DNA of 64,000 nucleotides from Candidatus Woesearchaeota archaeon (GCA_018655015.1 JABIKK010000009.1:1-64000), one strand, 5' to 3'. Numbered from the stretch's first letter, positions 9,828 to 19,826 are shown. Notes: generated by a model from the sequence alone, not told the origin. Numbers and translations: made by a program.

Positions 9828-9840
9828 GTAAAACTTACGC
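9822..9840. terminator. Hairpin in convergent region, overlapping the stop codon of 9348..9827
   Basis: GCGTAAGT-AAA-ACTTACGC perfect 8-bp inverted repeat between convergent genes. Confidence 0.5.
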
Positions 9841-9841
9841 A

Positions 9842-10669
9842 CTAAATTTTATGACCATGTTTATGTTGGTCTTCTATAAAGAATTTCATTTCTTTTAGAA
9901 AGTCTTCTGCTTTCTTTTTGTAAACATCATAATCTTTTCCTGAAACTGATTTAATATCTCTGTGGACTATTCCTTTGAATAGAGCATATAATTCCCTCAT
10001 CGTTTTGAGAGATTTTCTTGATACTTGGTGAGGAGCATTTATTTTATCTTGTAACATTTCTGCAACGTGATCCGGGGATGGAGGAATTTCTCCAACTGAC
10101 ATTAGTGCTGCATGTGCTGCATCAACTGCACACCAATAAAGATCTATTGAAGCTGAAAGTAAATGTTGTTTTGATCTGTCTAAAGATGCAGGTGCTAGAG
10201 TGTAGTAAGTCCAAATCGATTCTTGTGTAGGCCTTATTCTTCCTTGATCTAATAATGCTTGTAATGGATCAAAGACGTTTGTATCAATTAATGCTACTCC
10301 TGATCTTAAAATATTAATTGCTACTGGGTCTCCTGCACGAACATACTCCCAGAAAGATGTTAGTTTCATTGATTGAATGTGTAGTCTTTTTGGATCTGTT
10401 TTTGCAATTATTTTTTCTAATAAAATTCTATATGTTTGAACTAACTCTTGTGTAAATTGTATTCTGGTATCATCTAGAATTATCAGTATATCTATGTCTC
10501 TCTTTGGGTTTGAAACATGTTTTGCTGCTGAACCGAATAGAACCATGGATGAAATAAATTTACCAAATTCTTGATACATAGATTTAGCAAACTTTCTAGA
10601 AATTTGTAGATCTCCTGTAAGGTATTTTGAAAGATTTTTATTTTCTTTTCTTTTAATTGGAAATTTCAT
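9842..10669 (-). CDS. MNT-type nucleotidyltransferase, possible C-terminal HEPN-like helical domain
   Basis: VLFGSAAKHVSNPKRDIDILII (GS...DxD) nucleotidyltransferase motif. Confidence 0.75.
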   Translation of the reverse strand: MKFPIKRKENKNLSKYLTGDLQISRKFAKSMYQEFGKFISSMVLFGSAAKHVSNPKRDIDILIILDDTRIQFTQELVQTYRILLEKIIAKTDPKRLHIQSMKLTSFWEYVRAGDPVAINILRSGVALIDTNVFDPLQALLDQGRIRPTQESIWTYYTLAPASLDRSKQHLLSASIDLYWCAVDAAHAALMSVGEIPPSPDHVAEMLQDKINAPHQVSRKSLKTMRELYALFKGIVHRDIKSVSGKDYDVYKKKAEDFLKEMKFFIEDQHKHGHKI

Positions 10670-10670
10670 T

Positions 10671-12143
10671 CTAATTGTTCCTCAAATAGTCTATCAATAA
10701 TCTAACGCCAAATCCAGTACCGCCTGGTTGATAGTATCCCCTTTCTTCTTCTAACCAAGAAGTTCCTGCTATGTCTATATGAGTCCAAGGGGTTTTTTCC
10801 ACAAATTTTGAAAGGAATGCTGCGCCCATTATAGATCCAGCCCTTCTGCTATAGTTAATGTTGTTGATGTCTGCTGTGTTACTCTTTACCTCGTCAATGT
10901 AATCTTGATGAAGTGGAAGTTTCCAGACTCTTTCGTAAGTTTTTTCACCTGAATTGAATAATGATGCCATTGCTTTATCATCTGTTCCAAACATACCTGC
11001 AACATAATCTCCAAGTGCTACAACTACTGCACCTGTTAGTGTTGCTAGGTCTATCATTCTTGTAGGTTTGTAGTTTTTTTCAGTATATGTTAGTGCATCT
11101 GCCAAAACTAATCTTCCTTCTGCATCAGTATTTCCAATTTCAACGGTTTTTCCAGATAATGACTTGAAAATATCTCCTGGTTTGTATGCTGCTGTTCCAA
11201 TTGCATTTTCAGCTGAAGAAACAACTCCAATTATATTTCTCTTTAATTTTAATTCTGCCGCTGCCTTAATTGTACCTAGGACTACGGCTGCTCCAGACAT
11301 ATCTTCCCGCATTGTTTCAATGCCCTTTGTAGGTTTTAGGTTTAATCCACCTGAATCAAATGTAATCCCTTTTCCAAGTATTGCTGTTTTGTCTTTTGAT
11401 TTGGGATTTCCATTGTATTCTAAGAATATCATTCTCGGAGGATATTTACTCCCCCTTGCTACAGCTAATATTAAGCCCGCGCCTAATTTAGTTAGTTCTT
11501 TTTCTCCAAGAACCTTAATTTTTAATTTATGTTTCTTTGCTATAGCTCTTGCTTGCTTTTCTAAGTATAATGGGTTGGCTACGTCTGCATTTTCCATTTG
11601 TAAGTCCCTTACATAATTTGCAGATTCACATGTGATTTGTGAATTCTTTATTGAAGAAGCAATATTTTTATCTTTTGAGTTTGTTAAAATTGTTAAAGTT
11701 TTTAGTTTGATTGATTCTTTGTCTTCAGTTTTGTATTTATCAAATCTATATGAACTAAGGAATACTCCATCTGTGATTGCTCCTGCTGAAGTTGTAGAAT
11801 CCATTCCATGAATATCTGAACAGATGATTGGATCTGAGATTTTTAGAATTAATGAATAGTTAGCGATAGCTCCACTTGTTTTTCTAACTTTTTCTGTAGA
11901 TAGTTTCTTTTCTTTACCCAAACCGAATAAGTGGATCCTTAAATTTTTAATGTGAATGCTTGTTTGTTGTTCGAATTTTCCTGAGAATTGTGATTTTACT
12001 ATTTTTGAAGAAATTTCTTTTTCATAGTCTGTTTTTGGTGAAGCGTTTATCTTTTTGTACTGTTCTTCTGTTATTGGGAGAAATAAGTCGCCACTCTTTA
12101 CCGAAGTTGTTGAACCTTCCTTTAATATAACTTTAATAGACAT
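10671..12143 (-). CDS. pepA: Leucyl aminopeptidase (M17)
   Basis: GKGITFDSGG and NTDAEGRLVLADAL signatures. Confidence 0.95.
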   Translation of the reverse strand: MSIKVILKEGSTTSVKSGDLFLPITEEQYKKINASPKTDYEKEISSKIVKSQFSGKFEQQTSIHIKNLRIHLFGLGKEKKLSTEKVRKTSGAIANYSLILKISDPIICSDIHGMDSTTSAGAITDGVFLSSYRFDKYKTEDKESIKLKTLTILTNSKDKNIASSIKNSQITCESANYVRDLQMENADVANPLYLEKQARAIAKKHKLKIKVLGEKELTKLGAGLILAVARGSKYPPRMIFLEYNGNPKSKDKTAILGKGITFDSGGLNLKPTKGIETMREDMSGAAVVLGTIKAAAELKLKRNIIGVVSSAENAIGTAAYKPGDIFKSLSGKTVEIGNTDAEGRLVLADALTYTEKNYKPTRMIDLATLTGAVVVALGDYVAGMFGTDDKAMASLFNSGEKTYERVWKLPLHQDYIDEVKSNTADINNINYSRRAGSIMGAAFLSKFVEKTPWTHIDIAGTSWLEEERGYYQPGGTGFGVRLLIDYLRNN

Positions 12144-12209
12144 ACTTTCACCTCTTTAATTTTAACTAGAATTGTATTTATATAAGTATTGTGTTTGGGG
12201 CCATTATAT

Positions 12210-14405
12210 CTATAATTTCTTGCCTTTGAGCGTTAATGAATTTGTAATTACACTTACTGAACTAAGGGCCATAGCCCCTCCTGCAATCATTGGGTTGAGT
12301 AGCCAACCTGTAAAAGGATAAATTACTCCTGCTGCGATAGGTATTCCCACTATATTATAAATTAGTGCCCAGAACATGTTTTGCCTTATTTTAGACATGG
12401 TTATTTTACTAAGTTTAATTGCCTTTGGAACATCTAGAAGGCTGTCTTTCATTAAGACTATGTCTCCCGTTTCCATTGCTACATCTGTTCCAGATCCCAT
12501 TGCAACCCCTATATCTGCTTGTGCGATTGCTGGAGCATCATTAATTCCATCTCCAATCATAGCAACAGTTTTTCCTAGAGATTGTAGGTTTTTGACATGT
12601 TTTGCTTTTTCTTCGGGTAATACATCTGCAAAGAATTTGTCGATTCCAACAGTACTTGCAATTGCTGAGGCAGTTTTGGCATTGTCTCCAGATATCATGT
12701 AAGTTTCTATGCCTAATTGATGTATTTGTTTTATTGCTTCTGCAGAATCTTCTTTTATTTCATCTGAGACTGCAATTAATCCGAGGACCTTCTTTTCTTC
12801 GGAAAGAATCATCACAGTTTTTCCTTCTTCAGATAATGAATTAATTTTATTAATGAAACTAGAAATATCAATATGTTTATCTTCCATTAGTTTTTGGTTT
12901 CCAAAATGATACTCCCTTAACATAATCTTTGCAACTATTCCCTTTCCAGGAATTGCTTTGAAATTTGAGACTTTTTTATGTTTGATTTTTCTAGACTTGG
13001 CTTTTTCTATAATTGCTTCTGCCAATGGATGCTCAGAATTATTTTCTATACTTGCAGCAAAAGTTAGTAATTTATCTTTAGTTGTTATCTCTGAAGGAAC
13101 TATGTCTGTTACTTCAGGTTTTCCTTTTGTTATAGTTCCAGTTTTGTCAAACACAATGCAATCTATTTTGTGGGCTGCTTCCAATGAATCTCCGCCTTTG
13201 ATCAATATCCCTTTTTTTGCGCCTTTTCCAGTACTAACCATTATTGCTGTAGGTGTTGCTAAACCTAGGGCACAGGGGCATGCAATCACTAAAACTGCAA
13301 CTGTGGCTATTAAAGCGAAGCTTGTTCCCATACTTGTGAAAAAGTACCAAAAAATAAAAGTTAAAATTGCAATGATAATCACTATTGGCACGAAATAGGA
13401 AGAAATTTTATCTGCGAACCTTTGGATCGGGGCTTTTTTAGTTTGTGCTTCTTCTATTAGTTTGATTATTCTTGATAGTGTTGTTTCCTTACCAACTTTT
13501 GTTGCTTTGAATATGAAACTTCCATGCTTATTTATAGTAGAACCAATTACTGAGTCATCAACTGTTTTTTCGATAGGTATGCTTTCCCCAGTGACCATAC
13601 TTTCATCAATTGATGAATGACCGGAAGTAATTATTCCATCTACAGGAATTTTCTCCCCAGGTTTAACTAGAATTCTGTCTCCCTCTTTAACCTCTTCAAT
13701 AGGAATTTTTATTTCTTTGCCATTTCTTATCACTGTGGCATTTTTTGCCCCTAGCTCCATTAGCTTAGTTATTGCTTCGCTTGTTTTTCCAGTTGCAATT
13801 GCTTCAAGGTACTTTCCTAAAATAACTAGTGTAATTAATACGGCACTTGCTTCTAAATATTGGTGTCCTTCTTTTGCAATTAGAATAACGTAAACAGAAA
13901 AGAGATATGCTGCACTTGTACCTAATGCTATAAGTGTGTCCATATTAGAGGTCTTATTTTTTAAGGCATTCCATGCCCCTTTGTAAAATTGTGATCCAAT
14001 GTAAAATTGAACTGGCGTTGCCAAGATAAGCATGATGTAATCTTGATATGGAATTGGGTTCTTTGAGAAAAACATTCCAAGAATAAATACTGGAACTGAT
14101 AGAACTATTCCGAGGATTAATTTTGTTTTAAGTTTTTTTAGTGATTTGTTTTCTGAATGTGTTTCCGTAGGTTGGTTTTCATCAATAACTTCTCCAGAAT
14201 ATCCTAGTTTTTTTATTATATTAAGAAACTTCTCTTCATTTGTTTTATCTGAGTCAAATTCAACTTTGGCTTTTTTTGTGGAGAAATTAACTGTAGCGTT
14301 AAATATTCCTTTTTCTTTACTTAGAGCACCCTCTATTTTTGCAACACAAGATGCGCAGCTCATTCCTTCTATGTGGATTAAAACATTTTTTTCCATTTTG
14401 GACAT
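12210..14405 (-). CDS. copA: Copper-type P1B ATPase
   Basis: HMA domain [40 protein letters not shown]. Confidence 0.95.
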   Translation of the reverse strand: MSKMEKNVLIHIEGMSCASCVAKIEGALSKEKGIFNATVNFSTKKAKVEFDSDKTNEEKFLNIIKKLGYSGEVIDENQPTETHSENKSLKKLKTKLILGIVLSVPVFILGMFFSKNPIPYQDYIMLILATPVQFYIGSQFYKGAWNALKNKTSNMDTLIALGTSAAYLFSVYVILIAKEGHQYLEASAVLITLVILGKYLEAIATGKTSEAITKLMELGAKNATVIRNGKEIKIPIEEVKEGDRILVKPGEKIPVDGIITSGHSSIDESMVTGESIPIEKTVDDSVIGSTINKHGSFIFKATKVGKETTLSRIIKLIEEAQTKKAPIQRFADKISSYFVPIVIIIAILTFIFWYFFTSMGTSFALIATVAVLVIACPCALGLATPTAIMVSTGKGAKKGILIKGGDSLEAAHKIDCIVFDKTGTITKGKPEVTDIVPSEITTKDKLLTFAASIENNSEHPLAEAIIEKAKSRKIKHKKVSNFKAIPGKGIVAKIMLREYHFGNQKLMEDKHIDISSFINKINSLSEEGKTVMILSEEKKVLGLIAVSDEIKEDSAEAIKQIHQLGIETYMISGDNAKTASAIASTVGIDKFFADVLPEEKAKHVKNLQSLGKTVAMIGDGINDAPAIAQADIGVAMGSGTDVAMETGDIVLMKDSLLDVPKAIKLSKITMSKIRQNMFWALIYNIVGIPIAAGVIYPFTGWLLNPMIAGGAMALSSVSVITNSLTLKGKKL

Positions 14406-14433
14406 TGATTATTCGGGAACGTGTCTAAAACAC

Positions 14434-14589
14434 TTAATGACAACAGGAAGGTTTGTTTGGTTTATCCTTCTCAAATTTATCCTTGCAATTATCTGAACAA
14501 AACCAGTTTCCTCCAAAATAAATACCTTTGCCTTTTTCTTCTTTCATACCACAAACGGGATCTTTTTTCTTAAAAATTCCAAATACCAT
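14434..14589 (-). CDS. YHS/TRASH-like metal-binding microprotein, 51 aa (absent from the ORF track)
   Basis: Read directly: MVFGIFKKKDPVCGMKEEKGKGIYFGGNWFCSDNCKDKFEKDKPNKPSCCH*; DPVCGM...YFGGNWFCSDNCKDKF is YHS-like. Confidence 0.8.
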   Translation of the reverse strand: MVFGIFKKKDPVCGMKEEKGKGIYFGGNWFCSDNCKDKFEKDKPNKPSCCH

Positions 14590-14594
14590 TTTGT

Positions 14595-14975
14595 TTAAAT
14601 TGAGTCTACTACCTCTTTTAGTTCATTTTCTACTATTTTTGCAATTTCTCCTAGTTCTGGATTTTCGATCATACTCATTGCTATTGAAGGAAGTATTGCT
14701 GAAACAAACACATTGTTTTCTTGTTCGTAGATAATAACATTACAAGGCAACATTAAACCAATATCTCTTTCTACCGATAAGGCTTTATGTGCTAATTTAG
14801 GCTTACATGCACCAAGAATTATGTACTTATCAAAATCAACATCTAACTTTTTCTTTAATGTTGCTTTTACATCAATCTCTGTTAAAACTCCAAAACCATG
14901 CTCTTTTAATGATTCTTTGGTTTTTTCAATTGTGTCTTCATAAGATAATTCTACTTGTTTCTTGTATCCATACAT
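14595..14975 (-). CDS. DUF302 family protein
   Basis: YGYKKQVELSYEDTIEKTKESLKEHGFGVLTEIDVKATLKKKL...YIILGACKPKLAHKAL. Confidence 0.85.
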   Translation of the reverse strand: MYGYKKQVELSYEDTIEKTKESLKEHGFGVLTEIDVKATLKKKLDVDFDKYIILGACKPKLAHKALSVERDIGLMLPCNVIIYEQENNVFVSAILPSIAMSMIENPELGEIAKIVENELKEVVDSI

Positions 14976-14989
14976 TTTATTCTCCTTTT

Positions 14990-15253
14990 TTATTTTAGTC
15001 TATTGTAAAATACAGCAAATAAATACACAATCACATAACTAATTATCGCTGCTTCAATCATTCCACCAATTATTCCAATAACACTTAGTGTGAAAAACAT
15101 GTGCCATTGTTGCATCATACTTACTGCCCCAGTATACATGCCTAAGTTTCCAAAGATACCTAAGACAAGCATGGAAATAGCTCCAACTAATGCAGCAGAG
15201 TACCCCATTGCCATTTCATTAAATTTATTTTTCATTTTACTCCCCCTTACCAA
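14990..15253 (-). CDS. Small two-TM membrane protein (DUF5676-like)
   Basis: MAMGYSAALVGAISMLVLGIFGNLG...YVIVYLFAVFYNRLK topology. Confidence 0.55.
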   Translation of the reverse strand: MVRGSKMKNKFNEMAMGYSAALVGAISMLVLGIFGNLGMYTGAVSMMQQWHMFFTLSVIGIIGGMIEAAIISYVIVYLFAVFYNRLK

Positions 15254-15690
15254 CTGAATATCCTTTCATTAACTAAAGGTATTTCTTTAATTATTATTGT
15301 AAACTCTTCCTGGTTGAAATCTCCTTCAAAGATTAATTCTCCAGCTGCGTGATGTCCACTCAATTGTGGTGCAGAAACTGGGTTAAATTCTTTTCCATTT
15401 GAAGCTAATGTGATAATTTCTTTAAGATTAAACGGGCTTAAATCTACAGAATGAGTATTTGCTGAGACTTCCATCTTAATGAGACTTTTTGATACTTCTA
15501 GTGGTTTTAACTCAATAGCAACATCGCCATCTTCAGTAGTTCCCGTTAAGATTGGTGGGAAGCCACTAATCTGGTTGTGTTCTTCTTCTAACTGTCTTGT
15601 TGGAAGATATGACTTAAATGTGAAAAATAAAAAAAACACTAAAATTGCACCCACCGAATAAATTAAAATATTATTTTTTCCTTTTGTCAT
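15247..15690 (-). CDS. Membrane-anchored extracytoplasmic protein, unknown
   Basis: N-terminal TM followed by a soluble domain; overlaps neighbours within the run of minus-strand genes. Confidence 0.6.
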   Translation of the reverse strand: MTKGKNNILIYSVGAILVFFLFFTFKSYLPTRQLEEEHNQISGFPPILTGTTEDGDVAIELKPLEVSKSLIKMEVSANTHSVDLSPFNLKEIITLASNGKEFNPVSAPQLSGHHAAGELIFEGDFNQEEFTIIIKEIPLVNERIFSW

Positions 15691-16102
15691 TTTTTAATCT
15701 CCTTTTTTCTATTTTTTCCTTAATGAACAAAGATATTCCTATAAATGCAGTTATTCCACCAATTGTCCAAAAATATATTGAAAATTCTTGTACGGCTTGG
15801 AAAGGTGTACCTGCTATAATTAATCCAGTGTTTAGGATTAACAAATTTCTAGAAATGCATTTCTTCTTTTGGTAGATATACAATGTTATTAAAAGTATTA
15901 TGACAGCGGCACTCCAAAGAGGTACAGCAATTTTAGTTAGAAATGCAAGCGGCATACCAATCACGGTTATTCCCATTAAACTTAACAAAGCTATTAGCCC
16001 TAAACAAACATTATGACATACTTGCCAAGATCCCAAAATACTTGCAGTTCCAGAAATGCTCCCGCTGGCACCAATTAACTTTTCTTTAATGTTCCTAATC
16101 AT
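15671..16102 (-). CDS. Multi-TM membrane protein
   Basis: Several hydrophobic segments; overlaps adjacent genes of the island. Confidence 0.6.
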   Translation of the reverse strand: MIRNIKEKLIGASGSISGTASILGSWQVCHNVCLGLIALLSLMGITVIGMPLAFLTKIAVPLWSAAVIILLITLYIYQKKKCISRNLLILNTGLIIAGTPFQAVQEFSIYFWTIGGITAFIGISLFIKEKIEKRRLKNDKRKK

Positions 16103-16464
16103 TGTTCAAACTCTGCAACGTATGCATTTCTTCCCCCTTCTAAGTTGAATACATTTTTGTAACCCAAATCTATTAACTTCTGTGAAGATTCAGCACTCAT
16201 ACTTCCACTACGACAGTAAACTGCAATTTTTGTGTTTTTGTCTTTAGGAAGACTTGTTGCATAATTTTCAATTTCGTTATAAGGAATAATTGCATCGGTC
16301 CCTTCTATGTGCTCTTGCTCTGGAATGTGAACATCAATAACAAAAACTTCTTCATCAGATAAAAGTTCATTGAACTCTCTAGAATTAATATTTTGATAGG
16401 TGTTTGTTGTGCAGCCTACCATGAATATAAGCAGCATACTTAAAATTAAAATTATTTTCTTCAT
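16099..16464 (-). CDS. Rhodanese-domain lipoprotein
   Basis: Lipobox-like LIFMVGC; rhodanese active site CRSGSMSAESSQKLIDLGYKNVFNLEGG. Confidence 0.85.
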   Translation of the reverse strand: MKKIILILSMLLIFMVGCTTNTYQNINSREFNELLSDEEVFVIDVHIPEQEHIEGTDAIIPYNEIENYATSLPKDKNTKIAVYCRSGSMSAESSQKLIDLGYKNVFNLEGGRNAYVAEFEQ

Positions 16465-16901
16465 ATTTGGTCCCCCACAGATATACCGTATTTTTCACTT
16501 ATTATTTCTTTTATTGTGCCTGTATGTTCTTCACCAAGCTTTTCCGCAATTGCTTTTGCAAAATATTTAGAGAGGAATTTATTTCCGTGCCCCTCGAGTA
16601 TCTGGCCCATACATTCTCCACAAGGATGAACTCCATTCATAATGTCACTGAGACAGTCGCATTCTGCTTCTTCCCCATGCCCAGGAGTTTTTTCAATACA
16701 AAGAGTGCATGGCTTCTCTAAACAACATTTGTATCTATGTTGGGATCTCATTCCATCTTGGATTGACTCTCTTAAAGAGATAAAGCTCTCTGTTTGTTCA
16801 CTCATGCTCATTTCAGACATATCATGCATTTGAGGGTATGTTAAAAATATACCTGCAATGATAATCAGACTAATCATTGAATATGCTATTTTTTCTTTCA
16901 T
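16461..16901 (-). CDS. Exported Cys-rich protein
   Basis: N-terminal TM/signal, Met/His-rich MHDMSEMSMSE, then CCLEKPCTLC...CDC...CGEC. Confidence 0.65.
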   Translation of the reverse strand: MKEKIAYSMISLIIIAGIFLTYPQMHDMSEMSMSEQTESFISLRESIQDGMRSQHRYKCCLEKPCTLCIEKTPGHGEEAECDCLSDIMNGVHPCGECMGQILEGHGNKFLSKYFAKAIAEKLGEEHTGTIKEIISEKYGISVGDQI

Positions 16902-16902
16902 T

Positions 16903-17343
16903 TTACCACCTCTTACAACACTCTATAATTTTTTTAGCTAATGTTTTTGCTTTTGGACTTTTTCTATAGACAAAAATGAACATAAACAAAATCCAAATTG
17001 CGATTGTTAACTTAATTGCTGATATTACTTCGGATGAATAACTCAATATGGAATAGATAATTATTGTTAATGTCAAAAGGAAAGGAAGTCTAAAAATATG
17101 AAATCTTTTTCTCAGTTTAATCTCTAACAAATAATAGATGCCAATACTTGTTTGCCCCATAAAGATTCCAAGTAAAACTTTATCCTCAAATGAATTATTG
17201 AAAAGCATACATAGAAGATAAGCCCATGTTAGAACAAAGCTTAAACAAATTACGCAAAAATTCTTCTTTGTGAGAGATTTTACTATTAATAAAATAAAAA
17301 ATAAAGAGATTATTATAGTGAATACTGTTGATATACTTATCAT
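16903..17343 (-). CDS. Multi-TM membrane protein
   Basis: Hydrophobic ORF in the island. Confidence 0.5.
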   Translation of the reverse strand: MISISTVFTIIISLFFILLIVKSLTKKNFCVICLSFVLTWAYLLCMLFNNSFEDKVLLGIFMGQTSIGIYYLLEIKLRKRFHIFRLPFLLTLTIIIYSILSYSSEVISAIKLTIAIWILFMFIFVYRKSPKAKTLAKKIIECCKRW

Positions 17344-17864
17344 AATATTACCTCAGACAATAATGCTACAACTACTAAAATTGAGAATGTTAATATTATC
17401 CCTTGAAATGGTATGAACTTTCCAGACCTAAGTTTTGTTAATTTCTTACTGAGATAAGGAGTTGCTGATAAAATTAGTGCACCAAAAATACTTCCAATAA
17501 GAAAGAGGTTGATCAAATAAGTCTTATTTAGTAATGAACCGTAATCTCCAAACCATGAAATGTATATTGATGAATAGCTTTGAATTAAAGGGAGAACTGG
17601 AATTGTTATTGAAAGGAATATAATTAATGCTATAATTGCACTTTGAAATGGAATATATTTCTTTTTTATTAGTTTTGAAGTCCACAATCCTAATGCAAGT
17701 CCTGCCGCCCCAATAAATAATCCAATTATGAATCCGCTAACTCCTAGATATGCTGCCCCTGCGGCCGCTGCTCCCGCCCCAATAGTACATAGGGGACAAT
17801 GAGCGGAGACTGCTTTGGGCAAAGCTAAAAATGCCAATAGCAATCCAGGAGATAGTTTTTTCAT
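17340..17864 (-). CDS. Multi-TM membrane protein with N-terminal HCPLC
   Basis: Signal-like N-terminus then AHCPLCTIGAGAA, several TM segments. Confidence 0.6.
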   Translation of the reverse strand: MKKLSPGLLLAFLALPKAVSAHCPLCTIGAGAAAAGAAYLGVSGFIIGLFIGAAGLALGLWTSKLIKKKYIPFQSAIIALIIFLSITIPVLPLIQSYSSIYISWFGDYGSLLNKTYLINLFLIGSIFGALILSATPYLSKKLTKLRSGKFIPFQGIILTFSILVVVALLSEVIL

Positions 17865-17869
17865 CTTAA

Positions 17870-18340
17870 TTAAATTGTCATATATGGTGACATTTCTCCA
17901 TCTGTTACTGCATAAATTTCAAAAGGAGCTAGTTTTGCCCCGGGCATTCCCGGTGATCCAGAAGGCATTCCTGGCATTGCAATTCCATCTATGTCTGGCC
18001 TTTCTGTAAGTAATTTGATAACTGCTTCATAAGGAATGTGTCCTTCAATAAAGTAATCTCCTATTACTGCAGTATGGCAACTTTGCATACTTAATGGAAC
18101 GTTATACTTGCTCTTAATTGTATTCATGTTTTCTGCATTGATGACTTCAACATCAAATCCTTCCCTGGTTAATCCTGCAACGTAGTTTCCACAACAGCCA
18201 CAATTTTTGTCTTTGTAGACCGTTATTTTTTCTCCATTGGTGATCGTATTGTCAACTTTGGGTGCCGAACTACATCCAGCTATGATTACCATCAAAGAAA
18301 GAAGAAGAGAGATGATGATTACTTTTTTCATCATCAACAT
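17870..18340 (-). CDS. DUF411 copper-associated lipoprotein
   Basis: Lipobox-like VIIAGC; DKNCGCCGNYVAGLTREGFDVEVINAENMNTIKSKYNVPLSMQSCHTAVIGDYFIEGHIP. Confidence 0.85.
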   Translation of the reverse strand: MLMMKKVIIISLLLSLMVIIAGCSSAPKVDNTITNGEKITVYKDKNCGCCGNYVAGLTREGFDVEVINAENMNTIKSKYNVPLSMQSCHTAVIGDYFIEGHIPYEAVIKLLTERPDIDGIAMPGMPSGSPGMPGAKLAPFEIYAVTDGEMSPYMTI

Positions 18341-18573
18341 CCCCCTACCATTGTAGGTGCGGACTGAGGTGCTTTTGTAGCCCCTTGTGCGCCAGTGTTT
18401 GTTCTACTTGAAGCTGAGCTTACTCCGCCAAGAGCATTATTCAGTTCAATTTCATCTTTTATATCATCAATTTGAAATGCCTGAAGTGTTGAAAACACTA
18501 TCAAGACAATTGCCAAACCAATAAGTATATTGTTTGTATTTTCTACTTGTTTCTTTTTTGCCATTCTTAACAA
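18334..18573 (-). CDS. Small single-TM protein ending MVGGC
   Basis: AFQIDDIKDEIE after TM; C-terminus APTMVGGC; likely start at MAKKKQ. Confidence 0.6.
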   Translation of the reverse strand: MLRMAKKKQVENTNNILIGLAIVLIVFSTLQAFQIDDIKDEIELNNALGGVSSASSRTNTGAQGATKAPQSAPTMVGGC

Positions 18574-19286
18574 CCTCCTACCATTGAACCACCAGAAGTT
18601 TGACCTTTCTCAATGCCTCTGTTTTCATTTGTGGTTAATGCAATTATGTTCACATCGATTCCCTTTGCTTCCATTGCTGCCGCCTTGGACTCATGGATTC
18701 CTGGGAAGAATAGGACTTTTAACTTTCCAACATCTGTTAGAATGTCTTCGTCACTCATGTCTGGGTGATTGATTAACAAATACTTTGTTATACCTCTCAT
18801 TGCAAAACTGTGTGCGCATCCGCATGCAGGACTACCGTTTTCAAATATAATTGATTTGGCTCCACAACAGAACTCACAAGACATTCCACCATTACTTTTG
18901 AAAAGTATTTGAACATATCTTTCAACTAAGTCACTTGGAAGTGTGATTGTTCTATCTAAGTTTCCTAGCATTGAAATAGCTGCATTTGCACTTGCAGGAT
19001 CATAAGGATCTATGTCATCATAACTAAAATCTAGTTCCTTACCCCAAACTTTTGGGACCCCTGTAGGGATTATATCGCTTTTAGCTTGTTTTGCTATTGT
19101 GCTAGAACCAGAACTACTTGTTCCCATGCTCATTGAACCCATATCTTTCATAGCACTTATTTGAAATGCATTAAAAGACATAAGAAGCATTGCAACAACC
19201 AATAATACTCTAGCTGCATTATTCTTATTTATTTTTATTTCTTTAATTCTGGGTTTTGTCCCAGATTTACTAACTTTAGTTTTCAT
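18567..19286 (-). CDS. Single-TM extracytoplasmic Cys-rich protein ending MVGGC
   Basis: TM + MKDMGSMSM, CEFCCGAK...ACGCAHS core, C-terminus SMVGGC. Confidence 0.65.
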   Translation of the reverse strand: MKTKVSKSGTKPRIKEIKINKNNAARVLLVVAMLLMSFNAFQISAMKDMGSMSMGTSSSGSSTIAKQAKSDIIPTGVPKVWGKELDFSYDDIDPYDPASANAAISMLGNLDRTITLPSDLVERYVQILFKSNGGMSCEFCCGAKSIIFENGSPACGCAHSFAMRGITKYLLINHPDMSDEDILTDVGKLKVLFFPGIHESKAAAMEAKGIDVNIIALTTNENRGIEKGQTSGGSMVGGC

Positions 19287-19340
19287 ATTAACACCACCTT
19301 GGTGAAATTAGTGTAGATGAAACTGCTTAACTATATAACT

Positions 19341-19356
19341 GTGAAACTAGTTTCAC
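19341..19356. promoter_or_regulatory. 16-bp perfect palindrome (candidate operator) abutting a TATA box
   Basis: GTGAAACTAGTTTCAC, directly followed on the minus strand by AGTTATATAG upstream of the 19286 start. Confidence 0.6.
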
Positions 19357-19826
19357 TTAAGAACTACTAGATTGGCCATTCCTCTTCGTTTTCTTTCAAT
19401 GACTTTTTTGTTTTCTAATTTGTCTAATATTCTTGTTAATTGAACTTTCGAAATATCTAATTCTTTGATTAGGTCACTTTGGTACATTGAACCTTCATTT
19501 TCTTTAATTAGGCCTATCAGTTTTTGTTCATCTTCATTAAGATTTGAAAGGTCCACCTTTTTTTTGCTCTTTTTTTGAACTGTTGTCAGGTATATTCCGG
19601 ATGCGAATATTAAGAAAGATATACCAAATGCGATCATAATCAACCAAGAGGGGCTATTGTTTTTATGTGCTGGACACTCTTCCATATCTAATGTTGGATC
19701 AGATTCTACAATTTCACATAAGAATGCTCCTTGCTCATCAAGATTTACTTTAAGTGATGAAACAATGATAATAAGAAATATTGCGAAAACAATTAGAATG
19801 ATTCCTAAGCTTTTTTGATCGTTCAT
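19353..19826 (-). CDS. Two-TM membrane-anchored winged-helix regulator with Cys-containing external loop
   Basis: TM - FLCEIVESDPTLDMEECPAH loop - TM - C-terminal HTH (MYQSDLIKELDISKVQLTRILDKLENKKVIERKRRG). Confidence 0.75.
   Translation of the reverse strand: MNDQKSLGIILIVFAIFLIIIVSSLKVNLDEQGAFLCEIVESDPTLDMEECPAHKNNSPSWLIMIAFGISFLIFASGIYLTTVQKKSKKKVDLSNLNEDEQKLIGLIKENEGSMYQSDLIKELDISKVQLTRILDKLENKKVIERKRRGMANLVVLK

Noticed and set aside
12376-13398. ORFs antisense to copA
   Set aside because: Shadow ORFs of a conserved P-type ATPase.
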